Shown: positions 18,601-26,398 of the stretch, in pieces
Layout: the number at the start of each line of letters is the position of its first letter
How positions within the stretch are numbered: the first letter of the stretch is position 1
DNA from: Streptomyces sp. NBC_01788
GTDB lineage: Bacteria > Actinomycetota > Actinomycetes > Streptomycetales > Streptomycetaceae
Direction of reading: 5' to 3'
DNA length: 64,000 nt
Assembly (NCBI RefSeq): GCF_035917575.1
Contig: NZ_CP109090.1
Span: forward strand, 4,898,001-4,962,000
Position numbers and translations under genes: made by a program
Notes under the pieces: model-generated
The model's input: the letters and a program-made list of their open reading frames with translations, nothing else
Databases searched by the model: none
What the model was told of the DNA's origin: nothing

Positions 18601-18969
18601 TCCACCCGCGTCGACGCGAGCTGGACGTTCCGCTCCAAGAAGCCGTCCGGCTCGTCCGAGGTCCGGCTGCCGGCCTCCACGCTCCGCTTCAAGGCCACCA
18701 CCGGCCTGGACAACCGTGTCGCGGCGGGCAGGACGGCCACCTTCCCGGTCACCGTCGAGGGTGCCGCCGCGGGCAAGAACCTCAAGTCGCTGAGCGTCTG
18801 GGTGTCCTACAACGACGGCAAGACCTGGAAGAAGGTCACCGTCAAGAAGGGCAAGATCACGGTCAAGAACCCGGCGAAGGGCAAGGCCGTCTCGTACAAG
18901 GCCAAGATCACCGACAAGAAGGGCAATGTGTCCACGGTCGCGATCTACGGTGCGTACCGCGGCAAGTGA
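15667..18969 (+). CDS. large secreted S8 subtilisin-like serine protease
   Basis: Secreted protease of 1,100 aa starting with TTG just after AGGGGGAG. A Sec signal peptide occupies about residues 1-35 (ending near ASARPEH). A pro-region follows (about 36-205), where the TITLITGDRVTVD opening is typical of Streptomyces multidomain subtilases. The catalytic domain (about 205-480) contains the full triad: Asp227 in AVLDTGVD, His259 in GHGTHVASI and Ser436 in DGTSMATPHVAG. The remaining roughly 600 residues are beta-rich extracellular domains ending in Lys-rich beta repeats (KKVTVKKGKITVKN), with no anchor. Probably an extracellular nutrient or developmental protease. It has its own terminator. 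Confidence 0.94.
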   Translation: MRRQVKRAGVAAVAAAAAVALAAGMTSPASARPEHRAANAAGPAAHRTITLITGDRVTVDAKGRVIGLHRAEGREQIPVQVRRMGGRTLVVPADASRLIASGKLDQRLFDITELNKSATRRSFKDGLKVIVGYQGAATAARADVREAGTLRRALKALNADAVQTPVKDTPELWEALTDGDRTSAGIAHIWLDGVRKVTLDKSVPQIGAPTAWQSGYTGKGVKIAVLDTGVDATHADLKSQVVAAKNFTTSNSTADRVGHGTHVASIAAGTGAKSGGKYKGVAPGAKILNGKVLDDEGYGDDSGILAGMEWAAQQGADIVNLSLGGEDTPGVDPLEAEVDKLSAEKGILFAIAAGNEGPESVGSPGSADSAITVGAVDKKNRLADFSSTGPRVGDGAIKPDVTAPGVAITAAAAKGSLIAKEVGESPAGYLTIDGTSMATPHVAGAAALLKQQHPDWGYAELKGALTGSAKGGPYTPFEQGAGRIAVDKAIKQTVIADPVSVSFGIQSWPHTDDEPVTKQLTYRNLGTEDVTLSLAMTATDPKGRPVPDGFFTLGATEVTVPAGDKASVDLTVNTRLGGTLDGGYSAYVTATGGGQSVRTAAAVQREVESYDVTVKHIGRDGKPTAAHDTILYGYTGRGAWRTYRVPDGAGTTTVRVPKGTYVLDAWIAKDLTTFKGGLDWLVQPKLSVTGNVTVTVDARKAKPADITVPDKTARQHGATIGYSYDPAMYDVAMPLGSWSQLRTGSIGGDVSGLSQVWSGQWTKGSSAEYDVVTTAKVKRFQGGKVRHYAARELATVKNSLGAGASGKTGAVTPLALTGDGLVMADTIEQKLPGTRTLYLSTGNGVYWFLYAEQFRGHDKQNQPISEALYTPDDVKAYKGGKTYTNTFNRAVFGPHLNHDYGVFRYRNELYGSLPLFADSGAHGGYSTFTLVQTTLYRNGKKVASNHDPLFGESFDVTAGDAQYRLTTSVKRSAKVAGASTRVDASWTFRSKKPSGSSEVRLPASTLRFKATTGLDNRVAAGRTATFPVTVEGAAAGKNLKSLSVWVSYNDGKTWKKVTVKKGKITVKNPAKGKAVSYKAKITDKKGNVSTVAIYGAYRGK

Positions 18970-19008
18970 GCCGGTGTCGAGGGCCCGTGAGGGCTCTTGA
19001 CGGATGAG

Positions 19009-19041
19009 CGGCCCGCTGGAAGCACGGCTTCCGGCGGGCCG
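19009..19041 (+). terminator. hairpin terminator after the subtilase
   Basis: CGGCCCGC-T-GGAAGC pairs with GCTTCC-G-GCGGGCCG around a 3-nt loop, followed by TTCCCG. It begins about 40 nt after the protease stop. Confidence 0.8.
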
Positions 19042-19121
19042 TTCCCGTGCTCGTGAGCAGCCTGCTCGTGCCGGGCGGATGTGCGGGACGGCCCTCGCTG
19101 GATAAAGTCGTCCTTTTACAC

Positions 19122-19141
19122 CTGGTTGTGGGGACAACCAG
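19122..19141 (+). promoter_or_regulatory. perfect inverted repeat upstream of the nuclease-TerD gene
   Basis: CTGGTTGTGGGGACAACCAG has 8-bp arms and a GGGG loop and ends 26 nt before the start codon. The flanking sequence (AAAGTCGTCCTTTTACAC) is unusually AT-rich for the region, suggesting a promoter. The repeat could be an operator or a leader hairpin. Confidence 0.45.
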
Positions 19142-19167
19142 AGCGCCTCGGGGAGGGCCTGCAGCAC

Positions 19168-21228
19168 ATGAGTCGTCGTTCCAATGGCTTGGTCGGTGTC
19201 TGGGCTGAGACGCAGAGGCAGCAGCAGCGCCAGACGGAGGCCGACGCCCGACGGCGGCGACAGGAGGAGCAGCAGGCACGTGCCCGTCAGCGGCGAGCGG
19301 CACAGAGCCACCGCGACTACCGGCAGGCGGAGGCCCGGCGCCGTACCGAGGAACTGGACGCACAGGTCGCGTCCCTGCAAGGCCTTCTCGCCTCGGGATG
19401 CCGGGCCCCGGTCTTCAGGGCCTCCTCCCTCACACGCCCCGAGGCGATCCAGCCCTTCGCCCCGGGCCCACTGGCTCAGCCCGTGCCCATGCCGAACGCC
19501 GAGCACTACCAGGCGCAGGGCGGGTGGACCGCCGGCCGCCGGGCACAGGCGCAGGCCGAGGCCCGTGCGCGCTTCGAGCGGGACTGGCACGCGGCGCAGG
19601 CGGCGGAGGCGCGGCGGCAGCAGCAACTGGCGTCGTACCAGCGGGAGTACCAGCGGTGGGCCGACGCACAACTGGCCGAGGTGCGGCGGCACAACGCGGG
19701 CATCGTGGAGCTGACCGAGGGAGTCGGCCGCCGCGATCCCGACGCCGTGGTCGAGTACTTCTCCGCTGCTCTGTACGCGTCGACCGCGTGGCCGGAGGGC
19801 TTTCCCCGTCAGGTGGCGGCGGCCTACGACTCGGCAGCCGGACAGCTCGTGCTGGACTGGGAGATGCCCGCCTACGACGTCGTCCCCGAGGTCAAGTCCG
19901 TTCGGTACGTGTCCACGACGGACCAGGACAAGGAGACGCCCCGGCCGGTGACGCAGCGCAGGGCCCTCTACCGGGAGGTCCTGGCGCAGTGCGCGCTGCT
20001 CGTCCTGCACGAACTCTTCGCCGCGGACGAGCTGGGCGCCCTCGAATCCGTGACCTTGAACGGGTTCGTGGACGGGCACGACCCCACGACGGGCCGGCCG
20101 GGCCACATCCACCTGGTGACCGTCATGGCCCCGCGCGCCATGTTCCGCGACCTGCACCTGGCGCAGGTGGACGCCTGCAGCTGCCTGGCCGACGCACTGC
20201 GCGGGCAGCTCTCGGCCCGCCCCGACCAGCTCACCGCGGTGCGGTCGGGCCGCAGGCCGCAGGAGGTCGGGAACCGCGTCGTCACACACGGCAGCGACGA
20301 GGATCCCGACCTGTACGCGATGGACCCGATCGCCTTCGAGAACCTCGTCGCCGAACTCTTCCGGGCCATGGGGATGCAGGCGGTCACCACCCAACGCTCC
20401 AACGACGGCGGGGTGGACGTCGACGCGCTGGACCCGGCACCCATCCGCGGCGGCAAGATCGTCGTGCAGGTCAAGCGCTACCGCAACACGGTGCCGCCCA
20501 CCGCCGTGCGCGACTTGTACGGGACCGTGCAGGACGCGGGCGCCAACAAGGGCGTCCTCGTGACGACGTCGAAGTTCGGCCCCGGCTCGCACACCTTCGC
20601 CAACGGCAAGCCGCTGGAACTGATCCCGGGCACCGAACTCGTCGACCTGCTCCACCGCCACGGGCTGCGCGGGCGCCTGGGCGACGGTGCCCGTCCCTCC
20701 GCGGCGCAGCCGACGCCGCCGGCTGCGGACACCCGGCTGCCCGACGAGCACAACGTGCTGGGCATGTCGTGGACCGGGAGCGTCGCCCTGGACGTGTGCG
20801 CCCTGGTCTGCTGTGGCAACCGCGTCCTCAGCGACGACCACTTCGTCTTCTTCAACAACCCGCGGACACCGGACGGCTCGGTACGCGCCCTGCCCGCCCA
20901 CGCCCCCGACAAGGCCGCGATCTGCGTCTCCTTCGACGCGTTGCCGGGCGAGGCCGACCGGCTCGTCCTCGTGGCCGCCGTCGACCCGGAGGCCGACCCG
21001 GACGCCGACCTCTCCGGCTTCACGGACGCGAGCATCCGTCTGCTCGACCCGAAACTGGCCGAGCTGGGACGACTGAAGGTCTCCGACGGCCGGCCCCGCG
21101 AAACCGCACTGGTACTCGGCTCCTTCCGCCGCAGGCCGAACGGCGACTGGGACTTCGTCCTCGGCGGCAAGGGCTACACGGGCGGCCTGGAGGAACTGGT
21201 GCGGGACTTCGGCATCGAGGTGGAGTAG
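19168..21228 (+). CDS. coiled coil - Mrr-like restriction endonuclease - TerD fusion
   Basis: Protein of 686 aa with three parts. Residues about 5-200 are Gln/Arg/Glu/Ala-rich and mostly predicted coiled coil (AETQRQQQRQTEADARRRRQ, QAEARARFERDW). A less clear middle follows (about 200-380). Residues about 385-525 are an Mrr-type PD-(D/E)xK nuclease: MDPIAFENLVAELFRAMGMQ, then G414-G-V-D417-V-D and the Q434-V-K436 variant of the ExK motif used by the Mrr branch. TTSKFGPGSHTFA and ELVDLLHRHGL end that domain. Residues about 527-686 are a TerD domain (NVLGMSWTGSVALDVCALV, DDHFVFFNNPRTPDGSVR, DKAAICVSFDALP). TerD domains bind calcium and occur in stress and phage-resistance systems. The ATG at 19168 follows GGGAGGG. 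Cleavage of modified DNA or a defence role is inference. Confidence 0.88.
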   Translation: MSRRSNGLVGVWAETQRQQQRQTEADARRRRQEEQQARARQRRAAQSHRDYRQAEARRRTEELDAQVASLQGLLASGCRAPVFRASSLTRPEAIQPFAPGPLAQPVPMPNAEHYQAQGGWTAGRRAQAQAEARARFERDWHAAQAAEARRQQQLASYQREYQRWADAQLAEVRRHNAGIVELTEGVGRRDPDAVVEYFSAALYASTAWPEGFPRQVAAAYDSAAGQLVLDWEMPAYDVVPEVKSVRYVSTTDQDKETPRPVTQRRALYREVLAQCALLVLHELFAADELGALESVTLNGFVDGHDPTTGRPGHIHLVTVMAPRAMFRDLHLAQVDACSCLADALRGQLSARPDQLTAVRSGRRPQEVGNRVVTHGSDEDPDLYAMDPIAFENLVAELFRAMGMQAVTTQRSNDGGVDVDALDPAPIRGGKIVVQVKRYRNTVPPTAVRDLYGTVQDAGANKGVLVTTSKFGPGSHTFANGKPLELIPGTELVDLLHRHGLRGRLGDGARPSAAQPTPPAADTRLPDEHNVLGMSWTGSVALDVCALVCCGNRVLSDDHFVFFNNPRTPDGSVRALPAHAPDKAAICVSFDALPGEADRLVLVAAVDPEADPDADLSGFTDASIRLLDPKLAELGRLKVSDGRPRETALVLGSFRRRPNGDWDFVLGGKGYTGGLEELVRDFGIEVE

Positions 21229-21246
21229 ACGGGTGACCCCGGGATG

Positions 21247-21582
21247 TCACTCGGGGGCGAAGGCGAAGCTGCGCCACGGACTTGTCACCCTGGCGACCTG
21301 GTCGGACTGTCCGATGTCCAGGTAGTTGCTCTGCCCGCCCGCCGGCACGGTGCAGTCCGGTGCGGTGTACAGCACCAGATTGCTCTGTGTCTGGTTCTCG
21401 ACGTGTGTCACGTCCTCGGGGAAACGGTGACATCCGTGGATCGGCGGGTTGGAGAGGGTCTCCACGAGCCGGACACCGCTCCGCGCCACGACCTGACCGG
21501 ACGCCTGGTCCTGGCACGCGGTGAGCGCGATGCCGAGCAACGCGATGCCGATGAGCGCGGCCGTCGACCGTGAAGAAGGCAT
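21247..21582 (-). CDS. small lipoprotein, unknown function
   Basis: A 111-aa putative lipoprotein. The signal peptide MPSSRSTAALIGIALLGIAL leads into the lipobox LTAC, with lipidated Cys at residue 23. The mature part (about 88 residues) has Cys residues in IHGCHRF and APDCTVPAGG that could pair. It ends with WRSFAFAPE. No known domain recognised. It is convergent with the nuclease-TerD gene (18 bp apart). A frame extending upstream is open but lacks a better start; the ATG at 21582 begins exactly at the signal peptide. Confidence 0.8.
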   Translation of the reverse strand: MPSSRSTAALIGIALLGIALTACQDQASGQVVARSGVRLVETLSNPPIHGCHRFPEDVTHVENQTQSNLVLYTAPDCTVPAGGQSNYLDIGQSDQVARVTSPWRSFAFAPE

Positions 21583-21798
21583 CGAGCCTCCTGAAGTACG
21601 GGGAGCTGCGGCGGACGTCGTCCTTCCTTCACTATCCGCCAGACCCGACGGGCCCGCACGGTGAGGACAACCGCCGCGGTCCGTGAACCGGACGAGCGCT
21701 CGGTGACGGCGACCGCCGCATCCCCCGGACCACCGGCTGCACGGGGCTGTGAACGCGGCTTGATGATCCACGTCCTCCGGTCCCGCTGCCGGCCCGGC

Positions 21799-23019
21799 CT
21801 AGCAGAAGCCGTTGAGTTCCCACCAATCGCCGTCGGTCCGCTGGCCGGACGTCAGGGTGCCCGTGTCCCGTCCCCGGTAGGTGATCAGCCAGCCCGGGTG
21901 GCCGGGGTAGCCGTCGATCACGTACTTCGTGTTGGTCACGGCGGCGAGATCGGGACGCCCGTCGCCGGAGAAGTCACCGACCGATATCAGGTTTGCCATG
22001 GCCTTCCAGCCCTTTGAGCCGATGAGCTTGCGCTTGCCGAGCTTCCCCTTGGACGTGCCGGGGTAGAGCCACAGCTTGCCGGTGGACGCCTCGCGTGCGT
22101 AGAGGTCGGGACGGCCGTCGCCGGTCACGTCGCCCATGGCGACGAGCGCGTTCATCTTGTTCCAGCCGCTGGAGCCGATGAGCTTGCGCTTGCCGAGCTT
22201 GCCCTTGGACGCGCCCGGGTAGAGCCACAGCTTGCCCGTGGCCTTCTCGACCGCGATCAGATCGGAGCGGCGGTCACCTGTCAGATCACCGAAGGCGGTG
22301 ATGTGGCTCATGGACTTCCAGCCCGAACTGATGAGCTTGCGCTTGCCGAGGGAGCCGGTGCCGGTGCCGGGGTAGAGCCACAGCTTGCCGGTGGACGCCT
22401 CGCGTGCGATGAGGTCCTCACGGCCGTCACCGTTGAAGTCGCCGTGGCGGGTGAGGGCGTTCATCTTGTTCCAGCCGCTGGAGCCGATGAGCTTGCCCTT
22501 GCCGTTGCCCGGAGTGAACCAGAGCCGTCCGGCCTTGTCGCGGACGATCATGTCGGCCCTGCGGTCGCCGTTCATGTCCCCGAAGCCCAGCGCCTTCGGA
22601 GAGGTCTCGGAATACCAGCGCGGGTAGGCGGGCGAGGAGCACTCGCGCTTGGTGCGGACGAACTTGATCGAGCTGGTGGTCGCGTCCGGGCCCCAGGCCC
22701 ACTCGCCGGCCTTGTTCGGCCTCTGGGCCCAGTAGCCGCCCCCCGGCTCGTAGTTCTTGTCCTCGTAGAGGCAGGCGATCTTCTTCGTACGGTTGGTGTA
22801 CGTGTGGATCTTGTTGTCCCAGCTGCCCAGGGACGCGACGTTCTTGTTCGTCTTCCACATCGAGCCGCTGGGGCTCTTGCCCTTCCAACCGCAGAAGTAG
22901 CCCGCCGGGCAGCTGTTCGAACTCGCGGCCGCCGGAGCGGCGTTCACGGCGGCCAGACCGGTGCCGGTGAGTACGAGGCCGACGAGTGTCGCCATGCCCC
23001 GGTTGAAACGGTTCTGCAT
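21799..23019 (-). CDS. secreted I36-inhibitor-like / FG-GAP repeat protein
   Basis: Secreted protein of 406 aa with GGGAGGGG ahead of the ATG. The signal peptide spans about residues 1-33 (ends AAPAAASS). A short domain of about 95 residues follows, starting NSCPAGYFCGWKGKSPSG, with four or more Cys and WDNKIHTYTNRT. It resembles the peptidase-inhibitor family I36 module of Streptomyces. From about residue 135 there are five or six tandem FG-GAP/VCBS repeats, each with a calcium-loop motif such as GDMNGDRRADM, GDFNGDGREDL, GDLTGDRRSDL, GDVTGDGRPDL or GDFSGDGRPDL. Between them comes the phrase GKLWLYPGT. Repeats are near identical at DNA level. Probably an extracellular binding protein folding as a beta-propeller; the ligand is unknown. 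Confidence 0.85.
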   Translation of the reverse strand: MQNRFNRGMATLVGLVLTGTGLAAVNAAPAAASSNSCPAGYFCGWKGKSPSGSMWKTNKNVASLGSWDNKIHTYTNRTKKIACLYEDKNYEPGGGYWAQRPNKAGEWAWGPDATTSSIKFVRTKRECSSPAYPRWYSETSPKALGFGDMNGDRRADMIVRDKAGRLWFTPGNGKGKLIGSSGWNKMNALTRHGDFNGDGREDLIAREASTGKLWLYPGTGTGSLGKRKLISSGWKSMSHITAFGDLTGDRRSDLIAVEKATGKLWLYPGASKGKLGKRKLIGSSGWNKMNALVAMGDVTGDGRPDLYAREASTGKLWLYPGTSKGKLGKRKLIGSKGWKAMANLISVGDFSGDGRPDLAAVTNTKYVIDGYPGHPGWLITYRGRDTGTLTSGQRTDGDWWELNGFC

Positions 23020-23210
23020 GTGTGGTGTTCCCCTCCCATTGACGCGCGCCGGCACCTTGTCCCCACAACAAGCCGGGATTTCCGTGAAGTTGCTGTGGAT
23101 CCTCGGCGGCTGTCCGACGCAAGCCAACTGATCGTAAAGTACGTTGAGCCTCTTTGCCGGGAGACGGTCACTGGCCGGGGGTGGCTGGGACGCGCCCAGG
23201 TCCGCGCCCG

Positions 23211-24128
23211 TCAGCCGATCGAGTCCATGAAGCCCAGCATCCGGCGGTTGACCTCGTCCGCGTGGTCGATCTGCGGTCCGTGACCGGTGTTCGAGACGAT
23301 CTCGGCCCGGGCGCCCTGTATCAGCCGCGGAACGCGCTCCACTTGCCGCTTCGCATGCACGAGGAGGCTTCGCTTGCCGAGTACCAGATAGAGCGGGGTG
23401 CGGACGGTGGACAGCTCCTGCTCGGACAGGGGCAGTGGAGACGGGCGGCGAATGCGGTGGGCGCGGACGGCCGCTCTGATCATCGTGCGCAGCTGCGGCA
23501 CGACGAGGACCGGCTGCTCCAGCCGGGCCGCCAGCCGGGGGCGCAGCACCTTGGGCGCGAAGGTCGCGAAGAGGCCGGCGAAAATCCAAACGAAGAAGCG
23601 CAGGCCGACCTTCTCCAGGCCGCCGGGATCGAGCAGGGTGACCGAGGCGAGGCGTGTGGGCCTGCGGTGCGCCTGATTCAGGGCGAGCCATCCTCCGTAG
23701 GAGGAACCGACCAGGTGGACGTGGTCGAGACCGAGTCCGGCGAGTGTCTCGTCCAGCCACTGGGCGGCACGTTCGGGCTGGTGAATGGGTTCACGCTGAA
23801 CGCTGCGGCCGGGGTCGCCGGGTGTGTCGATCGCGTAGACGGGGCGCTCGGCGCTGAGCGCCGGAGTGTTCGGGTACCACATGGCGGAGCAGCTGCCGGC
23901 GCCATGCACCAGGACCACGGGGGTGCGGGAGGCGCCGGCCGGGTCGTCGGGGCCGTACCGGTAGACGTGCGTCGTCCCGAAGCTGGTCTCCACGTCCTCC
24001 TGCGCGACAGCCGGCGCGCCCATGGCGTAGACGGCGTCGCACGCGGAGAAGTAGCGCTCACGCAGGGCGTCGCTCACATATCGCCCTACGTCGGGCCGGT
24101 CGCGTTCGCGGGTCGTGGTCTCGGGCAC
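23211..24128 (-). CDS. alpha/beta hydrolase
   Basis: Cytoplasmic alpha/beta-hydrolase fold enzyme (305 aa). The GTG at 24128 is preferred because GGAGGTGG lies about 8 nt upstream and the sequence before it has no family similarity. Motifs are VVLVHGAGSCSAMW (oxyanion-hole HG), the nucleophile elbow VGSSYGGWLA with Ser in G-S-S-Y-G, and the catalytic His in NTGHGPQIDHADEV. The lid region is long and hydrophobic (FFVWIFAGLFATFAP). Substrate unknown; esters or lactones are typical. It is divergent from a TetR gene with two palindromes in between, so it is very probably the regulator's target. Confidence 0.88.
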   Translation of the reverse strand: MPETTTRERDRPDVGRYVSDALRERYFSACDAVYAMGAPAVAQEDVETSFGTTHVYRYGPDDPAGASRTPVVLVHGAGSCSAMWYPNTPALSAERPVYAIDTPGDPGRSVQREPIHQPERAAQWLDETLAGLGLDHVHLVGSSYGGWLALNQAHRRPTRLASVTLLDPGGLEKVGLRFFVWIFAGLFATFAPKVLRPRLAARLEQPVLVVPQLRTMIRAAVRAHRIRRPSPLPLSEQELSTVRTPLYLVLGKRSLLVHAKRQVERVPRLIQGARAEIVSNTGHGPQIDHADEVNRRMLGFMDSIG

Positions 24129-24161
24129 GGAAGGCCACCTCCAGAGGCAACAACTCGTTCG

Positions 24162-24199
24162 TGGTACGACCGTACCATCAACTTGATACGGCTGTATCA
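24162..24199 (+). promoter_or_regulatory. tandem palindromic TetR operators
   Basis: TGGTACGACCGTACCA (24162-24177) and TGATACGGCTGTATCA (24184-24199) are two 16-bp near-perfect palindromes sharing the pattern T-G-r-T-A-C-n6-G-T-A-y-C-A. Their centres are 22 bp apart, two helical turns. They lie between the divergent hydrolase and TetR genes, as expected for cooperative binding of two TetR dimers controlling both promoters. Confidence 0.8.
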
Positions 24200-24258
24200 T
24201 GAAAATGGCCGGATCGGGTCGGGCAACCAGCACAGACGGTGGACGAGAGGCGCAGCCG

Positions 24259-24864
24259 ATGCCGAAGCGCGTGGACCACGCACAACGACGAACCGAGATC
24301 GCCGAGGCACTCGTCAGGGCCGCGGCGCGGCGCGGGCTGCACGCCGTGGGGATGCGCGACGTGGCAGCGGAGGCCGGCGTGTCACTGCGGCTGGTCCAGT
24401 ACTACTTCGAGACCAAGGAGAAGCTGCTGCTCTTCGGGCTGCAACATCTGACGGAGAGGTTCGAAGAACGGGTCGCCGCCCGGGTTCAGGCAGCCGGGGC
24501 CAGTCTGGGCCCCCGCGCGGTGATCGAGGCACTTCTGATGGCGGCACTCCCGACCGATGACGAAAGCCGCACCTTCCACTTCCTCTACACCTCGTACGCC
24601 GTCCTGGCCGTGACCGACGAGGCGCTTGCCGCCCAGCCCTTCATCGCGAACCCTGATGCCGCCGAGGACACCCTCACCGGGCTCCTCCGGCAGGCGCGAG
24701 GGGCCGATCTCACCGGGCCCGGAATCGACGCGAGAGACGAAGCGGTCAGCCTGCTCGCCATGTCGGCCGGACTCGGCACCAGCATCCTGGTCGGCCAGCG
24801 CAGCCCGGAGTCAGCGGCCGCGGTCCTGAATCGTCACCTGGACCGGATCTTCCAGGTCGGTTGA
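24259..24864 (+). CDS. TetR-family transcriptional repressor
   Basis: Protein of 201 aa. The N-terminal helix-turn-helix spans about residues 8-55 (RRTEIAEALVRAAARRG, MRDVAAEAGVSLRLVQYYFETKEKLLLFGLQHL), a standard TetR DNA-binding domain. The C-terminal ligand-binding domain resembles the BetI/RutR-like TetR_C_6 type. The ATG at 24259 (MPKRV) is chosen; an in-frame ATG at 24199 overlaps the last base of the operator and would add 20 poorly conserved residues. It presumably represses itself and the divergent hydrolase through the two palindromes. The inducer is likely the hydrolase substrate or product (inference). Confidence 0.92.
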   Translation: MPKRVDHAQRRTEIAEALVRAAARRGLHAVGMRDVAAEAGVSLRLVQYYFETKEKLLLFGLQHLTERFEERVAARVQAAGASLGPRAVIEALLMAALPTDDESRTFHFLYTSYAVLAVTDEALAAQPFIANPDAAEDTLTGLLRQARGADLTGPGIDARDEAVSLLAMSAGLGTSILVGQRSPESAAAVLNRHLDRIFQVG

Positions 24865-25157
24865 CGGGGTTCGCCGACGGGGCGGGTGCGATAAGGGCGA
24901 AAGTGCTTCAGGACCATGCCGTCGAGGTGGAACAAGCGGGCCTGAGTCCGGATGCTGCCGGCACACTGACGGGGGCCAAGCGGTGCTGTTCAGCCTTGGT
25001 GGGTTGGACGCCATTCGTAGATCATGGGGGCTCTTTCCATGACCTCGCTGGGCCAGGTGCGCCGGAACCGCTCCAGTCGGTCGTGACGGGATGGGGCGGC
25101 TCCGGCCCGAGTGCGGCCCACCGCCTCCTGTACCGGTCGGCACCGCCCCTCCGCCGT

Positions 25158-25523
25158 TCAGCCGGTGCGCCGGTCCGTGGAGACCAGCCACCGCCAGCGG
25201 TGGCGTTCCGTTACGAGGGTGGTGGCCACGAGGAGAGACACGAGCACCGCCGCATAGCCAGGCCATGCCGACCATGCGGCGATCACGGCAGCAGCGAGCT
25301 GGAGCAGCACGAGCAGGATCGTGACCGTACCGGAGACAGGAATGATCACCTGCTTCTTGTCCCCCGGAGTGGAGAAGACGGTCGGCAGTCCGATCAGTAC
25401 CACCACGGCCAGGACGGCGAGCACCCATGAGTACTTGGACAAGGCCCACGGCGTGGCCACCCAGGCGACGAGTTCAGCGGTGAAGCGCAGGGCGGATGCG
25501 ATGCGGTCGTCCGGTTTCTTCAT
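25158..25523 (-). CDS. small four-helix membrane protein
   Basis: A 121-aa membrane protein with four hydrophobic segments at about residues 12-30, 32-50, 60-80 and 84-103. It has a short basic/polar end (TERHRWRWLVSTDRRTG). Clean membrane-protein pattern, a charged N-terminus (MKKPDDRIAS) and normal codon use support a real gene. It resembles small DUF2568/YrdB-like proteins in size and topology, but I am not certain of the family. It stands alone, with poorly coding sequence on both sides. Confidence 0.7.
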   Translation of the reverse strand: MKKPDDRIASALRFTAELVAWVATPWALSKYSWVLAVLAVVVLIGLPTVFSTPGDKKQVIIPVSGTVTILLVLLQLAAAVIAAWSAWPGYAAVLVSLLVATTLVTERHRWRWLVSTDRRTG

Positions 25524-25885
25524 ATTCGCCCCCCGCGGGCCATGTCGGCCACCGGCGAAAGATGTTACGACGAATCACGCGACGCCGGGCGCTCAGCAAG
25601 CGGCTCGGCCTGCGGGCGTGAAGTGGGTCGAGCCCTGAATGGGGCTGTGAACGCGGTAGCCGTGTGTGGAGTAGGGCTCTCCGGATGTGAGGCCCCGGCG
25701 CGGGGGTGGGTTAACAGGTCGGTGGCCCTCTTCGTGGTGGCCGGTGGTCGGCGACCGCAGGGCCGGTTGGACGGGCAAGGAATCGCTTCGCGGCCTCGTG
25801 CGTTGAGGACGACGGGTACGGGATGCCGGTGGTGTGCGAGCCGAGCAGCCCCAGCGACCGAGCTGACAGATATTGGAGGGCCGTA
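25524..25885. other. gene-free spacer before msrA
   Basis: About 360 bp with no convincing coding frame on either strand. The only signal I can point to is the strong GGAGG ribosome-binding site at 25875-25879 for msrA, with an AT-richer stretch (CTGACAGATATTGG) just before it. Confidence 0.5.
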
Positions 25886-26398
25886 ATGGCTGCGCAGACG
25901 CAGAGGGCAGTGCTGGCCGGCGGATGCTTCTGGGGCATGGAGGAGCTGATCCGCCGGCTCCCGGGCGTGACGGCGACCCGGGTCGGATACACGGGGGGTG
26001 ACGTGCCGAACGCGACGTACCGTAACCACGGCACGCACGCGGAGGCCATTGAGATCCTTTTCGACCCCGCGAAGACCGACTACCGCGCGCTCCTGGAGTT
26101 CTTCTTCCAGATCCACGACCCGAGCACCGAGAACCGCCAGGGCAACGACATCGGCCTCAGCTACCGCTCGGCGATCTACTACGTGGACGACGAGCAGAAG
26201 CGGATCGCCGAGGACACCATCGCGGATGTCGACGCCTCCGGACTGTGGCCCGGCAAGGTCGTCACCGAGGTGGAGCCGGTCGGCCCCTTCTGGGAGGCCG
26301 AGCCCGAGCACCAGGACTACCTGCAGCGTTACCCGGACGGATACACCTGCCACTTCCCGCGCCCGGGATGGCGGCTGCCCGCCCGCGCGGAGGGCTGA
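25886..26398 (+). CDS. msrA: peptide-methionine (S)-S-oxide reductase
   Basis: Repairs oxidised methionine (S-sulfoxide) in proteins, using thioredoxin; 170 aa. The catalytic Cys is in [13 protein letters not shown], the family signature GCFWG. Substrate-pocket motifs include [53 protein letters not shown] and the C-terminal [16 protein letters not shown]. There is a second Cys (TCHF) but no further C-terminal Cys pair, so recycling probably uses the Tyr-x-Cys region. GGAGG precedes the ATG by 6 nt. Confidence 0.96.
   Translation: MAAQTQRAVLAGGCFWGMEELIRRLPGVTATRVGYTGGDVPNATYRNHGTHAEAIEILFDPAKTDYRALLEFFFQIHDPSTENRQGNDIGLSYRSAIYYVDDEQKRIAEDTIADVDASGLWPGKVVTEVEPVGPFWEAEPEHQDYLQRYPDGYTCHFPRPGWRLPARAEG

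Noticed and set aside
13264..20901. An unbroken minus-strand reading frame of about 2,500 codons
   Set aside because: It is the antisense of the ABC operon, subtilase and nuclease genes. The composition is Gly/Arg/Val/His-rich with no domain, as expected from high-GC antisense frames.
24861..25157. Possible small gene after the TetR gene
   Set aside because: The frame (starting MTGFADGAGAIR) has poor third-position bias and runs into the antisense of the small membrane protein; no family resemblance.
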